Shown here piece by piece: positions 9,821-20,808 of a stretch of DNA of 64,000 nt (position 1 is the first letter of the stretch; every line of letters begins with the position of its first letter). The notes under the pieces are model-generated. The model had not been told where the DNA came from. It saw only the letters and a program-made list of their open reading frames with translations, and did not search any database. Location: positions 1,860,001 through 1,924,000 of the forward strand of contig BSYQ01000003.1 of assembly GCA_030272585.1 (NCBI GenBank). Reading direction: 5' to 3'. The translations under genes were made by a program, and so were the position numbers. The DNA is from Bryopsis sp. KO-2023. Taxonomy: Eukaryota; Chlorophyta; Ulvophyceae; Bryopsidales; Bryopsidaceae.

Positions 9821-12800
9821 AAAAATGGGTTTTCGATTGGAAAAGGGAGGGGGGGGGGAGGTCTGATTCTTTAGGGGGTGCTAGTTCTTTTTTGCTTTCT
9901 TTTTTTTGGGAATGGATCTGTGGTGGATTTCGGTGTTTTCCCCAAGGCAACGTAAAAGGAAAGGGGTGGGGACTTGAAACATGGCTCAGTTACGTGTCTG
10001 ATGGGTGGGTGATCATCTGACAGAGAATTTGCAGGCTAGTTAGTCATCATATGGTTTTGGGGGGTAGGGAGTGGAGGTCGGGTAGAATGAATAGGGCTTT
10101 TTAAAGAAAACGAAGATTGCTTAGACAACCACAACAAGAGGAAGATTGTATCATGTAATATTTCTTTTCCATCGGAGTGAGGCCCCGTTTTAAAGGATCT
10201 CTGTCGATGGGGGTGCATCTCGATCAGATACTAAGGGGAGGAAGGAGGGTGGAAAAAGACAAAATCGTGGATGGAGAAGTGCTTTCAAAATAAACTCATA
10301 TCAAGGGGCATGAGAGTGCTTGCTAATTCGACTAAACATTGAGAAGCCATTGGCACTGCACACGTGTGTCACCAAGAACCAGCGCATAGTGATTCCAGGC
10401 AAGTCATCATCTTCCATTCATTTTTGTGTGGCTGGCCGAGGTGCTGGGGCTGGCCAGAGACATGCATCGACCAAACCGGCAGATGCATGACATGTCTGTT
10501 CCGTATTTGCTCGATCAAATCAGGGAAACGACTGGATTTGGATTTGCAGAATCCAGAGAATAAGGACAACTAAGATAGAACAACTATCTATTTTAATTGA
10601 TACCAGTTTTTTTCCCTCCCCTCTAGGGAGCAATCTTTCGGTTTTTGTGATTTCTCTCATTCTTCTTTGCTGGATGTTTTTTTTTTTTTGGAAGACAAAT
10701 GTTGTCTTTAAATGTTGTTTTCTCCTGTCGACCCAGGAGAAAACACAACCCCCAATGCGAAAATAAATGTAAAGATAAATCGGGGGCATGAGATTGATTA
10801 GCTCTTTCTGCAACCCACCACTCAACTTTCAGCTCAAACGGGACACCATTTCAGCCATAAAAAAACACACACAGATGTCACATTTCTGGCAGACAAAGAC
10901 AGTTTTTTTCGCATCCCCTTGCTATTCCCCAACTCTCGCAATACACAAAAGAAAAAAAAGCAAACATCAATTTTTCGCCCTTTCTTTTCGTTCACATTAA
11001 ATCAGTCTGCGTGTGTCAACTCCCCACATTCTGTTCTCCCCAATTTTTTTTGTCTTCCAACCGTTAGCAAGCAAGTCCCAAGTTCAATATATTTTTTTTC
11101 TTTTTTTTTTTTCACCCCTGTCTGATATTCTGATTTCCTCTGTTCTCAGCCTCGCCATGAAAACACCCAGAAACAGAAAAATCATGTGGATATGGCAGCG
11201 ACCATAGTTCATCATTCACTTAAAAGAAACACATCCCTCGGCGTCTCTTTCATGTATAGTTTTTTTCTTCTTTTTTTTTTTTTTGACAATTAGAACGTGA
11301 CAAAAATATGAAGAGCAGGATGAGCGAGAAGAAAAAAAAAATTCCGGATCACTCGCAACAACCCCGTCTCTTGAAACCTATATCCCCCCACACACCCCTC
11401 CCCCTGTTGTTCCAGGAAAAAAACAACACTGTTTCTTCCCCCCCCTAAAAAAGACCCATTCCAACTATTCTTCTTCAAAGACGAAGAATAGGTTATAAGA
11501 ACGACCAAAAGACCCCCCATCAAAAAAAAAAACCAAAAAAAAAAACAGGCGCATTTGGATGAGGATCTCAGTGTCTTTTCAACTCTGTCAGTCTTTTCGA
11601 GTAGAAAAAGAAAAGCCATACAAAATATACAAGCTTTCTCTTTTTTTTGGTTCTTTTTTTTAAAGACGAAATAGTCTTCCTCCTCCAAAAGCCCTGTTCC
11701 ACGACAAGCAATTTGGACATGCTTGACACATCCACCTTGTTGTGAAAAACGGATTAAATGCATGAAATGCTAAAACAACCTTCATCTTTTTTCCCTTTTT
11801 TTTTTTTTTGGAGATACCAAAAGCCCAACCATATCCCGACAATACATATGTATATATTTTTTTTCTCTTTTTTCCCCAAAGTGCGCATGCATCTTGTTTT
11901 CTCAAAAAAAAAGAAGAAACTTTGCTCCACAAAAAAACGAGCAGATTCTATTTTTTTTTTTTTAAATCCAGATCTTTTTCTTGTAATCCTTTTTTTTCTT
12001 TTTCCGATGCAATGTCACACTCAACCCCCAAAGAACCACATGGATACACGCACATACATATATCTTTTCTTCTCCAAAACGATGTCGAGGGGGAAAAAAA
12101 AACCCACAATCATCCCATCGAGGAAAAGAAAAAAAAACACTGAAGAAAAACAAATCCCTGCCCAAAAATAAGCATGATCAATTGGAAACATCCCTATCTT
12201 CATTTTCCCTTCCCCTTTTCGAGAGCTCCACCCCACCCCCCAAACAAGAATCCAACAGGACCTTTCAGACTGCTGCAGTTTTTTTTTTTTCCCTTCGGCC
12301 CCGCAAAATCACCTGATTATTATTAGTTTTTTTCCCTCCATCTATTCTTGCTTTTTCTTCCGAGGGAAAAAACAAAAGCACTCACCCGCAAGCAGCCCCC
12401 GGGAAATATATATCACTTGGCAGGGATCCACCCAGATTCTTAAACCCAATGCGCCATGCTGAAAAGCAGCACCACACACACACACACACAGACCATGTCT
12501 ATACTTCGAACCCCCCTTCCCTTTTTCCCCCCACCATTTTTGGCATTCCATCAAGCATATATACAGACAGATATAGTTTCAGATATGTATGCATGCATAT
12601 ACGTATACTCGTATCCACACCCACAACAGGCACCCCCCCCCCCCTTTTTTTTCCCTTCTTTTCCCTTTTTTTTTCGGGAAGGAAAAATAACCCAAAATCC
12701 TGAAAACTACAGGCGTAGGACATCAAATCTTCAAAATCCAAAGCATATCAAAATTGGAATTCTTTTTGTTTCTGTTTTTGCTGGTCAAAACCAAAAAGTC

Positions 12801-12871
12801 TACCATGTCAGACAGAATGCTGCATGTCTGACATGGCAAACGACAAATCAACTTAGCTCCATGTGCAAGCC
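9821..12871. other. homopolymer-rich intergenic region between convergent genes
   Basis: Three kilobases without a supportable gene. An AATAAA at 10289 could end the YEATS transcript. The rest is full of T9-T13 and A9-A10 runs, C runs and a (CA)n run at 12474-12490, which create long false frames rich in Phe or Lys on both strands. A perfect hairpin lies at 12803-12836. Confidence 0.5.
12803..12836. other. perfect 12-bp hairpin in the haemoglobin 3' flank
   Basis: CCATGTCAGACA (12803-12814) and TGTCTGACATGG (12825-12836) are exact reverse complements around a 10-nt loop. It begins 36 bases beyond the stop codon of the minus-strand haemoglobin gene, so it is probably in its 3' UTR. It could stabilise the mRNA or bind a protein; no function is shown. 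Confidence 0.6.
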
Positions 12872-13617
12872 TTAGCGACACAGGACGTCGTTCCGGGTGG
12901 ACTCCAGGTATTTTTCCACATCTGCAATCACATCAGCTGCGATGTCCATTTCCTGTGGATCCACAACAAAATGACCCCCAAAAAATTCCACCGATTCAAA
13001 AAAACGAACAGAAAAAGAAATTCAGAGTTTCGAAGAAATGGAACATTCGTCTCCACGAATCCTAAGAAAACTAAAAAACAAGAGCTCACAAAACTAAAAA
13101 AAAAGAACTCACAAAAAACACTGCAAAAACAATCTTTATTATAGAATCACCGGGGTAGAATATTGTAAAAAAGCTTTCTGGTGGTAAATATATATATATT
13201 TCTATTAAAAAAAAAAACAAAAAAAACAAGAAAAAACCCACCAAAAAGGGCGACAGCCCAGTGAAGCCTCACCTCCATGGTCTGCAGAAAGAGCTCCATT
13301 ACGACATCAAAATCTTTGTCACATAAACCCCTGTCCACCAAGCCTTGATGGGCTTCCCTGAGGCACATCCCCTCGTATCGATCCGGACCTCCAAACCCAA
13401 TCACCATGAAAGACTCCAATTTCTTGGGGACGTTGTCTTCATGCACATCTCGAAACCAATCACGAATGCGAGGATCGGAGTATGCTTTCTTGTAGAATAT
13501 CCGGATCGTCGCTTCGATGGGCTCATGGCCCCCTATTCTTTCGTAAATGGTTTTTGGGGATTCGGGCTGTTCTTCCGAAAGAGGCTTGGCTTGCACGGGT
13601 GCCTGCTCGCAAGGCAT
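12872..13617 (-). CDS. truncated (2-on-2) haemoglobin
   Basis: Two exons on the minus strand, 13273-13617 and 12872-12952, join in phase 0; 141 residues. Truncated haemoglobins bind haem and react with O2, NO or related ligands; in algae they are linked to nitrogen and NO metabolism. The first about 22 residues are a Pro/Glu-rich extension. The fold follows: YERIGGHEPIEATIRIFYKK with the B-helix Phe-Tyr pair, then SFMVIGFGGPDRYEGM (the glycine motif), and REAHQGLV with the likely proximal His. The C-terminal helix is split by the intron. The pattern fits group I best. The start ATG lies directly after a splice-acceptor-like TTGTAG, so a 5' UTR intron, or a short upstream coding exon, is likely. 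Confidence 0.9.
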
Positions 13618-14669
13618 CTACAATTAAAAAACATTCTCATGTGAAGAAAAAAAAAATACAAAATACAAAATACAAAAAACAAAAAAAACCAAACCCAAAT
13701 GATCCACGATAGATATCTTCAATATATCAATATATATTTCCAGGCCTCGCTCCTGGCTGCGGTTGATAGAACAAACGATGGGGGACGCAGAATTGAAAAA
13801 TACGATAACGATATGTATATACTGAAGCAGGCAATCGGGGTTTCGTTGCGCGCAGGCGTCGTCCCGCGAAACCCACGAGGGTCACGTGGTGTAGAAGCGT
13901 CAAGCGCACAACAAATATACGTCGGGATTAAAATAATTCACCGAATGCCCAAAACCACCCAAACCAACTATCAAGCCGCACAACCCTGGCGAAAAAGGAA
14001 GGACTCGAAAACGATGACACGAACCGTCAGGGATGTGGGGCGTTTTCGATATCAGCATTTCTTATTCTGCTCTCGAAAGAACTCTTTACCGCAGATAACG
14101 GCGGAACGAATGCGTGTGGACAAAGACGCATCTTGGTTTCGCTTCTGGCTGGTCAATCTGTGCGTCCAGCGAAGTGTTTTTGAGCGACAAGTCCGCTCCA
14201 CTGGATGACGCAGTCGCCACGTCGAACACACGCCAGCCCCAGATCCCACCTATCGGGTCGATGCAAATTTTACAGCATCAATTCCTTTTCAGCAGCAAAG
14301 GGTGCTAAAGTACGGGTTGGGTGACCAGCGTGGATCGATTGCGAGCGCGCGACGGAGAAACGATCGCAGAAGACGCTCTTCTTTCCCTGGTACCGTGAGC
14401 CAGACGCTTTGCGATTGCACGGAAAGAACGGGTCATTTGCCGATAGAGCGAGGGGGTGGAAAGAAAACGCCAACGATCCCGTTCGCACACTGTAAGATTC
14501 ATCGGTGAGCGATTGGCTGTCTTAGAAAGAAACAAATCCTGAGTCAGCTCGGCACGAAAAACCAGATCCCTGTGTTTTTCCCCGCAACCATTATCTTTTT
14601 TCTTTGGTTTTTGAAGAATCGACCAGGATTTTGAAGGAGCAAGCACCTTTCAGCAGCCCAGCAGAACGA
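13618..14669. other. divergent intergenic region
   Basis: Shared upstream region of the haemoglobin gene (-) and the EF-hand/ZZ gene (+). Frames exist on both strands at 13700-14250 but show no motif, compatible splice chain or repeat structure. Probably holds both promoters and 5' UTR introns. Confidence 0.45.
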
Positions 14670-15697
14670 ATGAATCCTAACCCCCCCACCACAGATGCAC
14701 CCCCACCCCCCTCTGAGCCGCTGGGGGATGGGCTTCTCACAGCACAGGAGGTCCAAGATTTGGTGGGTCCCCTCAAAATTCCATTTCCTTTTGTTGAATG
14801 CACTTTATTTCCAGGCTCGATGGAATCCATCTCGAAGAAAACCAAAACCAAACAAAAAAACAGAAAAAACGAATTGTTGGCTGATTCTTACTGAAGGCAG
14901 GCGGTGAATGAGGGCTGGCATCAAAAACTTTGGAGTATTCTTGAGGGGTGTTCCAAAAGATTTGGAGGGGAAAAATAAAAATGCAAAAGGTACCAGGGAA
15001 AAAGCTTTAGCAAGATGATTCCGGACTAAGAATGTGTCGATTCGGGCGATTTCTTTATTTTTTATGCTTGGTGGTGATTTTTTTTTTGGTGCTGGTTGTT
15101 TTTCTTGGCTAGACATTGGAGGAAATGGAAACCATGATGCAAGGCCTTTCCAGAGAAGACTTGGCCAATCTGGAGGCGAAATTCGCTTCGGTGGATCGGG
15201 ACTCCAACGGAACCATAGACCCCTATGAAATGCACAGATATCTTTCCAAAAAGTGGCGAAGGGAGCTCCCCCAAGGCTTGATCACGAACATCGTCAAGTA
15301 TGCGGATGTGGACAAGGACGGGCGAGTGAATTTCAAAGAGTTCGTCCGTTTGCAGTTGAAGTGCCTTCCCAAGTTTCGAGGCTACTGTCAGACCTGCAGC
15401 AAAGTGATCGTGGGGTTGGACGGCTGGTTTTGCCCGAGCTGCGATCCTTTCCATCAGGAAGGGATGAAGAAGTCGTTCGCCCTGTGTTTGGGCTGTTACT
15501 CTAAGAATGACAGGATTCAGCACGAGCATTCCTACGAGCAGTTCATCAGGTTTAAAATCACCAGCTTGGGGAAGGATGGAGTGCAGGAGCTGTTGAGAAC
15601 CAGGGGCTGTGGGGAGCATCTGATGCTTTTCTTGTCCAGTATCGTGGCGTGCATGATCGGGGGAGGCGACAAGAAGAATAAACAAAAGAGATCGTGA
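14670..15697 (+). CDS. EF-hand pair plus ZZ-type zinc-finger protein
   Basis: Two exons, 14670-14762 and 15113-15697, in phase 0; about 225 residues. A Pro-rich N-terminus leads to helix residues and two EF-hand loops: DRDSNGTIDPYE and DVDKDGRVNFKE, both with good calcium ligands at positions 1, 3, 5 and 12. Then comes a ZZ-like finger: CQTCSKVI, GWFCPSCD, LCLGCY and HEHSYEQF, that is four CxxC cysteine positions plus the closing histidines. The C-terminus has a short hydrophobic stretch (LMLFLSSIVACMI) that could be a tail anchor. Plants have similar EF-hand/zinc proteins; the function is calcium-responsive binding of an unknown partner. The donor after Leu31 (GTGGGT) is my choice; a donor 12 bases earlier would remove four residues. 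An additional upstream exon is possible, because an acceptor-like site lies near 14612. Confidence 0.85.
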
Positions 15698-16896
15698 GGG
15701 AATTTCACTCTTTGATGAGGGGTGTGTGCATGGATGTGGGGGTGTTACAATCGTTTTTGTTTTTGTTTTGTTTGATGTGGTTTCAATGTGGTCAAGATTA
15801 ACGTCATCTTTTCAACGAGTCGGTGCAGGCAGAGTTTTTTTTTCTTTCTTTCTTTCGGGGTGAAAGGGTTTGCGAAAAGGTTCAACAACAATTGGTTTTC
15901 TATGTCAGACGGTTTTTTTCTTTTCATGTGTTGGGGCTGAAGCACAAGGAAGACGTGTTCAAAAGGTGACATTTTTTGTTCGTTCTTTTTGAAAGAAAAA
16001 AGAAAGAATAACAGTAAAGGCAAGCAAGCAAAAATGGAGTATGGATATCAGAATGTGTTATTTGGGGATGATCGAGGGCAAACGTATTGGGAGTTATTGG
16101 AGCTAGTGGAAGAAGCTGATGGGGAGCTGATTGGGGTGCAATATTGGGTGCTAATGGGTCATAATGATGTTAGGTTGGTTAGTTTCATGTGTGATCCATC
16201 TTGAAAAAAAAAAGTATGCTTTTGAGGGTGATACCATCCGATTTAGAAAGGAACAAGTGTTAAAGAAACTGGGATGTTTGGGTAAGAAAGAAAGAAACTG
16301 AAGGGTTGTGAAAAAGTGGGGGTGGGATTTGCACATTGATCAGGACATGTTGTAAGCAAGCGGAACGGGGCTGTTCATTGGCACCAATTTCCCAAGGATG
16401 AGTTGCTAGATTCGATTCACAGCTTTTCCCATGTCAGGCAAAAAGAAAAAAAGAAAGAAAGAAGTGCATCCAAGGATAAAATCTTTTTTTTTTTTCGGAA
16501 ACACATTTACACGTATGCTACAACGGAAGAGAAGCCAATGGATGGCTGGATCTAAAAATAGGATCAAGAAACTGTCCATTTGCTGTTGCTACCTATGAAG
16601 GTTCTCAGGACTACTTCCTGTTTCTAACGAAAAGTTAGTCCAAAAATTTAGTCAAGGGCTTTTGCTATGTGTAAATGGTATGCCTCCCTGAGGCCATTGC
16701 TTGTCGCAGCCGCTCTGAGTTTTGATCGCGGCAGTCTGGATTTCCCACACAAATAAAAACAAATTACTTAAGTATTTGTTAGAACGAAGCTTCTTTTCCT
16801 TTGCCGTTTCAGCTGTTTACAGCAGTTCACATGGTTGAGATCATTTTATATGAATTAAAATAAGCTCCGATGTCTTACGGAATGTCCGCGAGGATT
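15698..16896. other. intergenic region between convergent genes
   Basis: Contains the 3' flanks of the EF-hand/ZZ gene (+) and MED27 (-). It is T- and A-run-rich with no supportable gene. The 60-70-residue frames at 15989-16336 lack motifs. Confidence 0.5.
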
Positions 16897-19800
16897 TCAG
16901 TCACAACAAAAGAACTCCAGCAGAAGTTTCCTAACGGAAAAAAAGATGAACCAAAAAAACACAAACAAAGAACAAAAAGGCACTGAAATCAGGAGGGATT
17001 GGGGTGTTTTTTGAGACGCACTTGGATTTCCGGAAAATGGGGGGCAGGAGTTGATGAGTTTCTGGATCAGCTGCCAGAAGTGGTCCTGTGACTGAACAGG
17101 GCACTTGGAACATATCCCTCAAGCTACATATCCAAAGCAGCAGGTCCTCCAATGCCACAAGACCTGAATCAAAACATCTCGACCTGAGAAATAAATCAAA
17201 CACGGAACGGAATTCGACACATCCCAGCATCGAAAACCTCAAGGACCCTCACCGGATTGCAGTCTCAAGGTTTTCTTTACCTGGGGATATCTGGCCTGAC
17301 TCGGCTGAAAACTCAATTTCTGCCCTTTCCCAGAAAGAATGCAGTGCCTCGTTAGCCATCTGGCTTGCTCTCTGAAATACCTGTCCAGCGAAGAGCAAAA
17401 CAATGAATTATTATGAAATCAATCGCAGCCTTTTGTATTTCATCCTAACCAAATTTTGCGATTTCTGGCCATTCCCTTCCCAGAACTAAACATGGTGAAC
17501 ACAGTACTAAAGCATGGAGTCCAGACTTTTGAGCTCATCCCCTCCTCCCTACATAATGAGCTGGCTGAGTCCATCCATCCAGTGTCCTGGCATTGTCGAA
17601 TTCGTCAATCACCACTCTTATGGGTGTGGCCGTCCCCGTTGAATGCAATGCAACAGCAGCTCCGAATATCGGTGTGCACACCACACGAACCTGACATGAC
17701 AGCATTCCAGAATAGCGATATATAACTCTCAAGGATTCATTTTATTTTTCTTCTCCTTTAATTTTTTTTTTTTTAAATTAAATAACTATCCTTTGTGATT
17801 GGCGATGGTTTCTTTTTGGCACTTTTGCTAAAAAAAAGAAAAATAATAAAAAAAAAACCATCGCCAATCACAGCCCACATCTTATCAATCTCCCAAAAAA
17901 AAACCCTTACAAAAAATCAGCGAAAATCACAGCAAAGAAAAAGAAAAAAGAAATTGGAAGTGAAAAATATTAAAAAAATAGGAGTTTTGTACCGCTATTT
18001 AACCAAACCGTACTGGCGATGCTTTTTGTTACCTCATCGGCTGCAGCAGGATCCTGCGTCAGCGTTCCATTTGACCTGGCCAGAAATAGACGGAGTCCAG
18101 AAACTTCCCCCACTCTTTCCACGCATCGCTTCAAAGCTCCAGTCTCTGATGAGCTTTTTTCATCAAACTCTTATTTCAAAAAAGAAAAAAAAGACTTAAT
18201 ACCAAACACAGTAAAAACCAAACGAGGGCAGGCAAAAAGACTGGATTTTTGTCAACTCAAAATTCTTTGGCTTGACATTGCTATGTTCTTGTAATTTCAA
18301 ACCCCAAACAAAAAAACTTGTTACATTTGGCCATTTCTTTCAAAAAAAAAAGTTAACAAGTTTCATATTTTTCTTTTTTTTGGGACCTCCATCGCAGAAA
18401 TCTGAAAGCACTCCCCCCCCACCCCCTCACGTATTAACCGATGCACCTCTACACACCCATTTTTCTCTTTCTTTTTATGGCCCCCATCATTCCATCGTAA
18501 CACCCTTCACCGCTCAATTGCTTTCTTTTTGATTCTTGCAATCGTTTCTGCTTCTCTTCTTGAAACGCTTCCAATGCCATCCGGCATCCTTGCTGCATGC
18601 ATGCATGCTTTCCGGTCACATTAACATTTCTCCAAACCTTTCGAAAAAACACACAACCCCCACTCAAATTTTCCTCACAAAATTCGATAAAACAAAACTA
18701 ATTGAGATTAATTAAAGAAACACATGGACTGATGTGTCTGATTTCATAATTTCCACTTTTTTTGATTGATTTTAATTTTCTTTTTACCTTTAAAATCAGT
18801 ACTGCACCCAAAAAAAATGAAAAGAGCCCAGTTAATTTCTTTCAGAAAAATTCATATTACGGAAAAGTAACATCATTTACTTTTCTGAAATAATAAAAAA
18901 TGTGGTAAATATTTTTCAAATCTGTGCCTATTGCTCATTGTCATGTCATTCTCACCATTGTCTGATTGCTGGTGCCAAACTGACCTTTTGAAATTGGTCC
19001 TCCGGATTACTCTCCTGAGGACCCCTTGTGATTATGGTTTCCAAAACATTCCCCAGCAGCCCCATATTTGTCCTCAAGCCATCCAGGGTTGCTTCTGCCT
19101 CCTGGACTCCACAAATCAACTTCAATCCACAGGAAAGTCCCCCCCCCCCCTTTTTTTCCCTTCTTCAAAATCTCAACCAATGCCACTCGCAATGCAGATT
19201 TTGAGAAAATCTCTGTAATGGATTACGTAATGAAATTCCGGTGAAAGCTGAATTTAGCTTTTCTGTTCGACAGATTTCTTGTCGACAGTGGAACTGGAAC
19301 GAAAAACGAAAAAACAAACAAACGCTGCGCCCAACGCCGCCAAAACAATTATGTAAACGCTTCGTCGGACTCGCCTTCGTCACTTGCGATACGCACTCCG
19401 CAGCTTTCGACGGATTCTCGAAGGTCGTCAGGGCCCCAAGTAGTCGATCTCCAGCCTGCCTTAGAAACAAGACCTGCACGAGCGACAATGCAACGTCGTT
19501 GGGTTTTGATGAAACATTTATACACAACGCAGAACTGCCGCCTTCTTACAGGCTCGTACCTGTTCCTTGGATTTTTCCAGCAAAGGCAGGGATTCCTGCA
19601 CCGACAACGCGCGCCCTCCTTTTCGTTTCGACCGTTCTTCCTCTACAAAGCCGCACACCAACACTGCATCAGCCGCCCAGACCTCCAAATTCGCACCGAG
19701 CCATAGAAAGAAAACGAGGGACGTGCGTTGTTTTTCCCAAAGACGTCCACCCCCATGAAAAAAGCAGTACAGTGTGCCACGACGAAAGAAGCGCCGAACG

Positions 19801-19992
19801 CCTCGGGTCGAAGCCAGAAACAACACAGGGGTGTGTGGAGCGTACCTTGAGCCATCTTTCTGCTGTTCGCCTCGTCCGTTCTGCACTTTGATGACGGTTC
19901 GAAAACAGACATTCGTCTTGGCTGGCTCGGGTACAAGTGGTGTTCCAATCCTCCTCCGATGAAGGCCAAATGTCAGTCGTTGATGTAGCCAT
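16897..19992 (-). CDS. MED27: Mediator complex subunit 27
   Basis: Nine exons on the minus strand: 19846-19992, 19560-19682, 19384-19473, 18985-19119, 18033-18167, 17553-17690, 17281-17380, 17022-17163 and 16897-16930. Phases agree at every junction; about 347 residues. MED27 sits in the upper tail of Mediator, which links transcription factors to RNA polymerase II. Recognition rests on the C-terminal half. It has LARSNGT (animal LSRPNGT) and a strand IRVVIDEFDN before YVFQRASQMANEALHSF (animal YQVFQKVTDHATTALLHY). The zinc-like end has MFQVPC and PPIFRKSKKLLLEFF (animal LFQAPC, PPTWRDFRTLEAFH). Earlier exons encode helices expected of the N-terminal bundle, but are less certain. The donor of exon 3 could be nine bases earlier, and one more short exon may lie at 19150-19200. 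Confidence 0.82.
17794..17874. repeat. 18-bp perfect inverted repeat in a MED27 intron
   Basis: TGTGATTGGCGATGGTTT (17794-17811) is matched exactly in reverse complement at 17857-17874. The 45-nt spacer is A-rich. It lies in the intron between MED27 exons 5 and 6 of the window order (17691-18032). It could form a long hairpin in the pre-mRNA or be the remnant of a small inverted-repeat transposon. Confidence 0.75.
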
Positions 19993-20079
19993 TTTTGAGT
20001 GGAAAAATGTACCACCGCCCCATCCAACCCAACGATTAGCGGATCAAGCCGCTCAGGCCTGGCGTGTGCACACACGTGC

Positions 20080-20808
20080 ATGGAAATTGCTGGGATGAAA
20101 CTCTACCCACCAGCGATCATCGTGAGCTGCAAACCCAAGGTATGGATTCAAAGGAAGCCAGGAAATATATGGAACAAAGTAGTATTTTATCATGTCATGC
20201 TTATGAGGTCAGTCTTGCCCCCCTCCCCCCCCCCCCAATTGCAGGGTGTTGTCATTCGGCCAAATGACACGTGCATGGAAATTGCTGGAACCTTTGGTTT
20301 CTTTTTTGATGCGAAACTTGATTGTCATACGCATGAGCACAGAAGACTGGCCTCTCCAGTCCGAGGTTGGAGTAGTGATGGGGGGTATTCAGTGGGAAGG
20401 AAACTGGATTCTTTCCGTTGTCCCATGACTGACCTACATTCTGCAGCAAGTGGTGATCGATCCAAAGATAATTGACGTTACATTATGCTTTCTCATGGCC
20501 GCAGAAAGGGCTAATTCAGTTGGGTAGTTGCTTCACAGTTTGTAGAGTCAGGACGCCGGGTTGTGGTATTTCAAGGGGCTTTGGGTGGAATAGGGGGTCG
20601 TACTTTTCACTGCAAAAAGGTGAATTCAACACAGCAGCAGGAAGCAGCACTTGCATTCACAAATCAACGTCAAAAAGAATTCCTAATGCTCCCAACATTA
20701 CGAAAGAAAGTCTGGATACATTCAAGAGCAGGTATGAGGTGTGTTGATAGGATGTCCCCTTCATATGCAACAGAACCTTCAGGTAGCGCAAAGGACAATC
20801 AAACTTAA
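20080..20808 (+). CDS. unresolved small multi-exon gene
   Basis: I support at least two exons on the plus strand: 20539-20731, opened by an acceptor TTCACAG and closed by donor GTATGA, and 20783-20808, ending in TAA; they join in one frame. The product part reads FVESGRRVVVFQGALGG, then a Gln-rich helix and LPTLRKKVWIHSRAG. Upstream, 20245-20470 (acceptor ATTGCAG at about 20245) and the stretch before a donor at 20140 also look like exons, but the phase cannot be settled, and two of the three frames read as plausible protein. The family is not recognised. The start lies very close to, or overlaps, the first MED27 exon on the other strand. A 21-base block (CACGTGCATGGAAATTGCTG and one more base) is present twice, near 20073 and 20268. 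Confidence 0.4.

Noticed and set aside
13699-14249. Open frames of 65-169 residues on both strands between haemoglobin and the EF-hand gene
   Set aside because: No domain, biased composition and no compatible splice sites.
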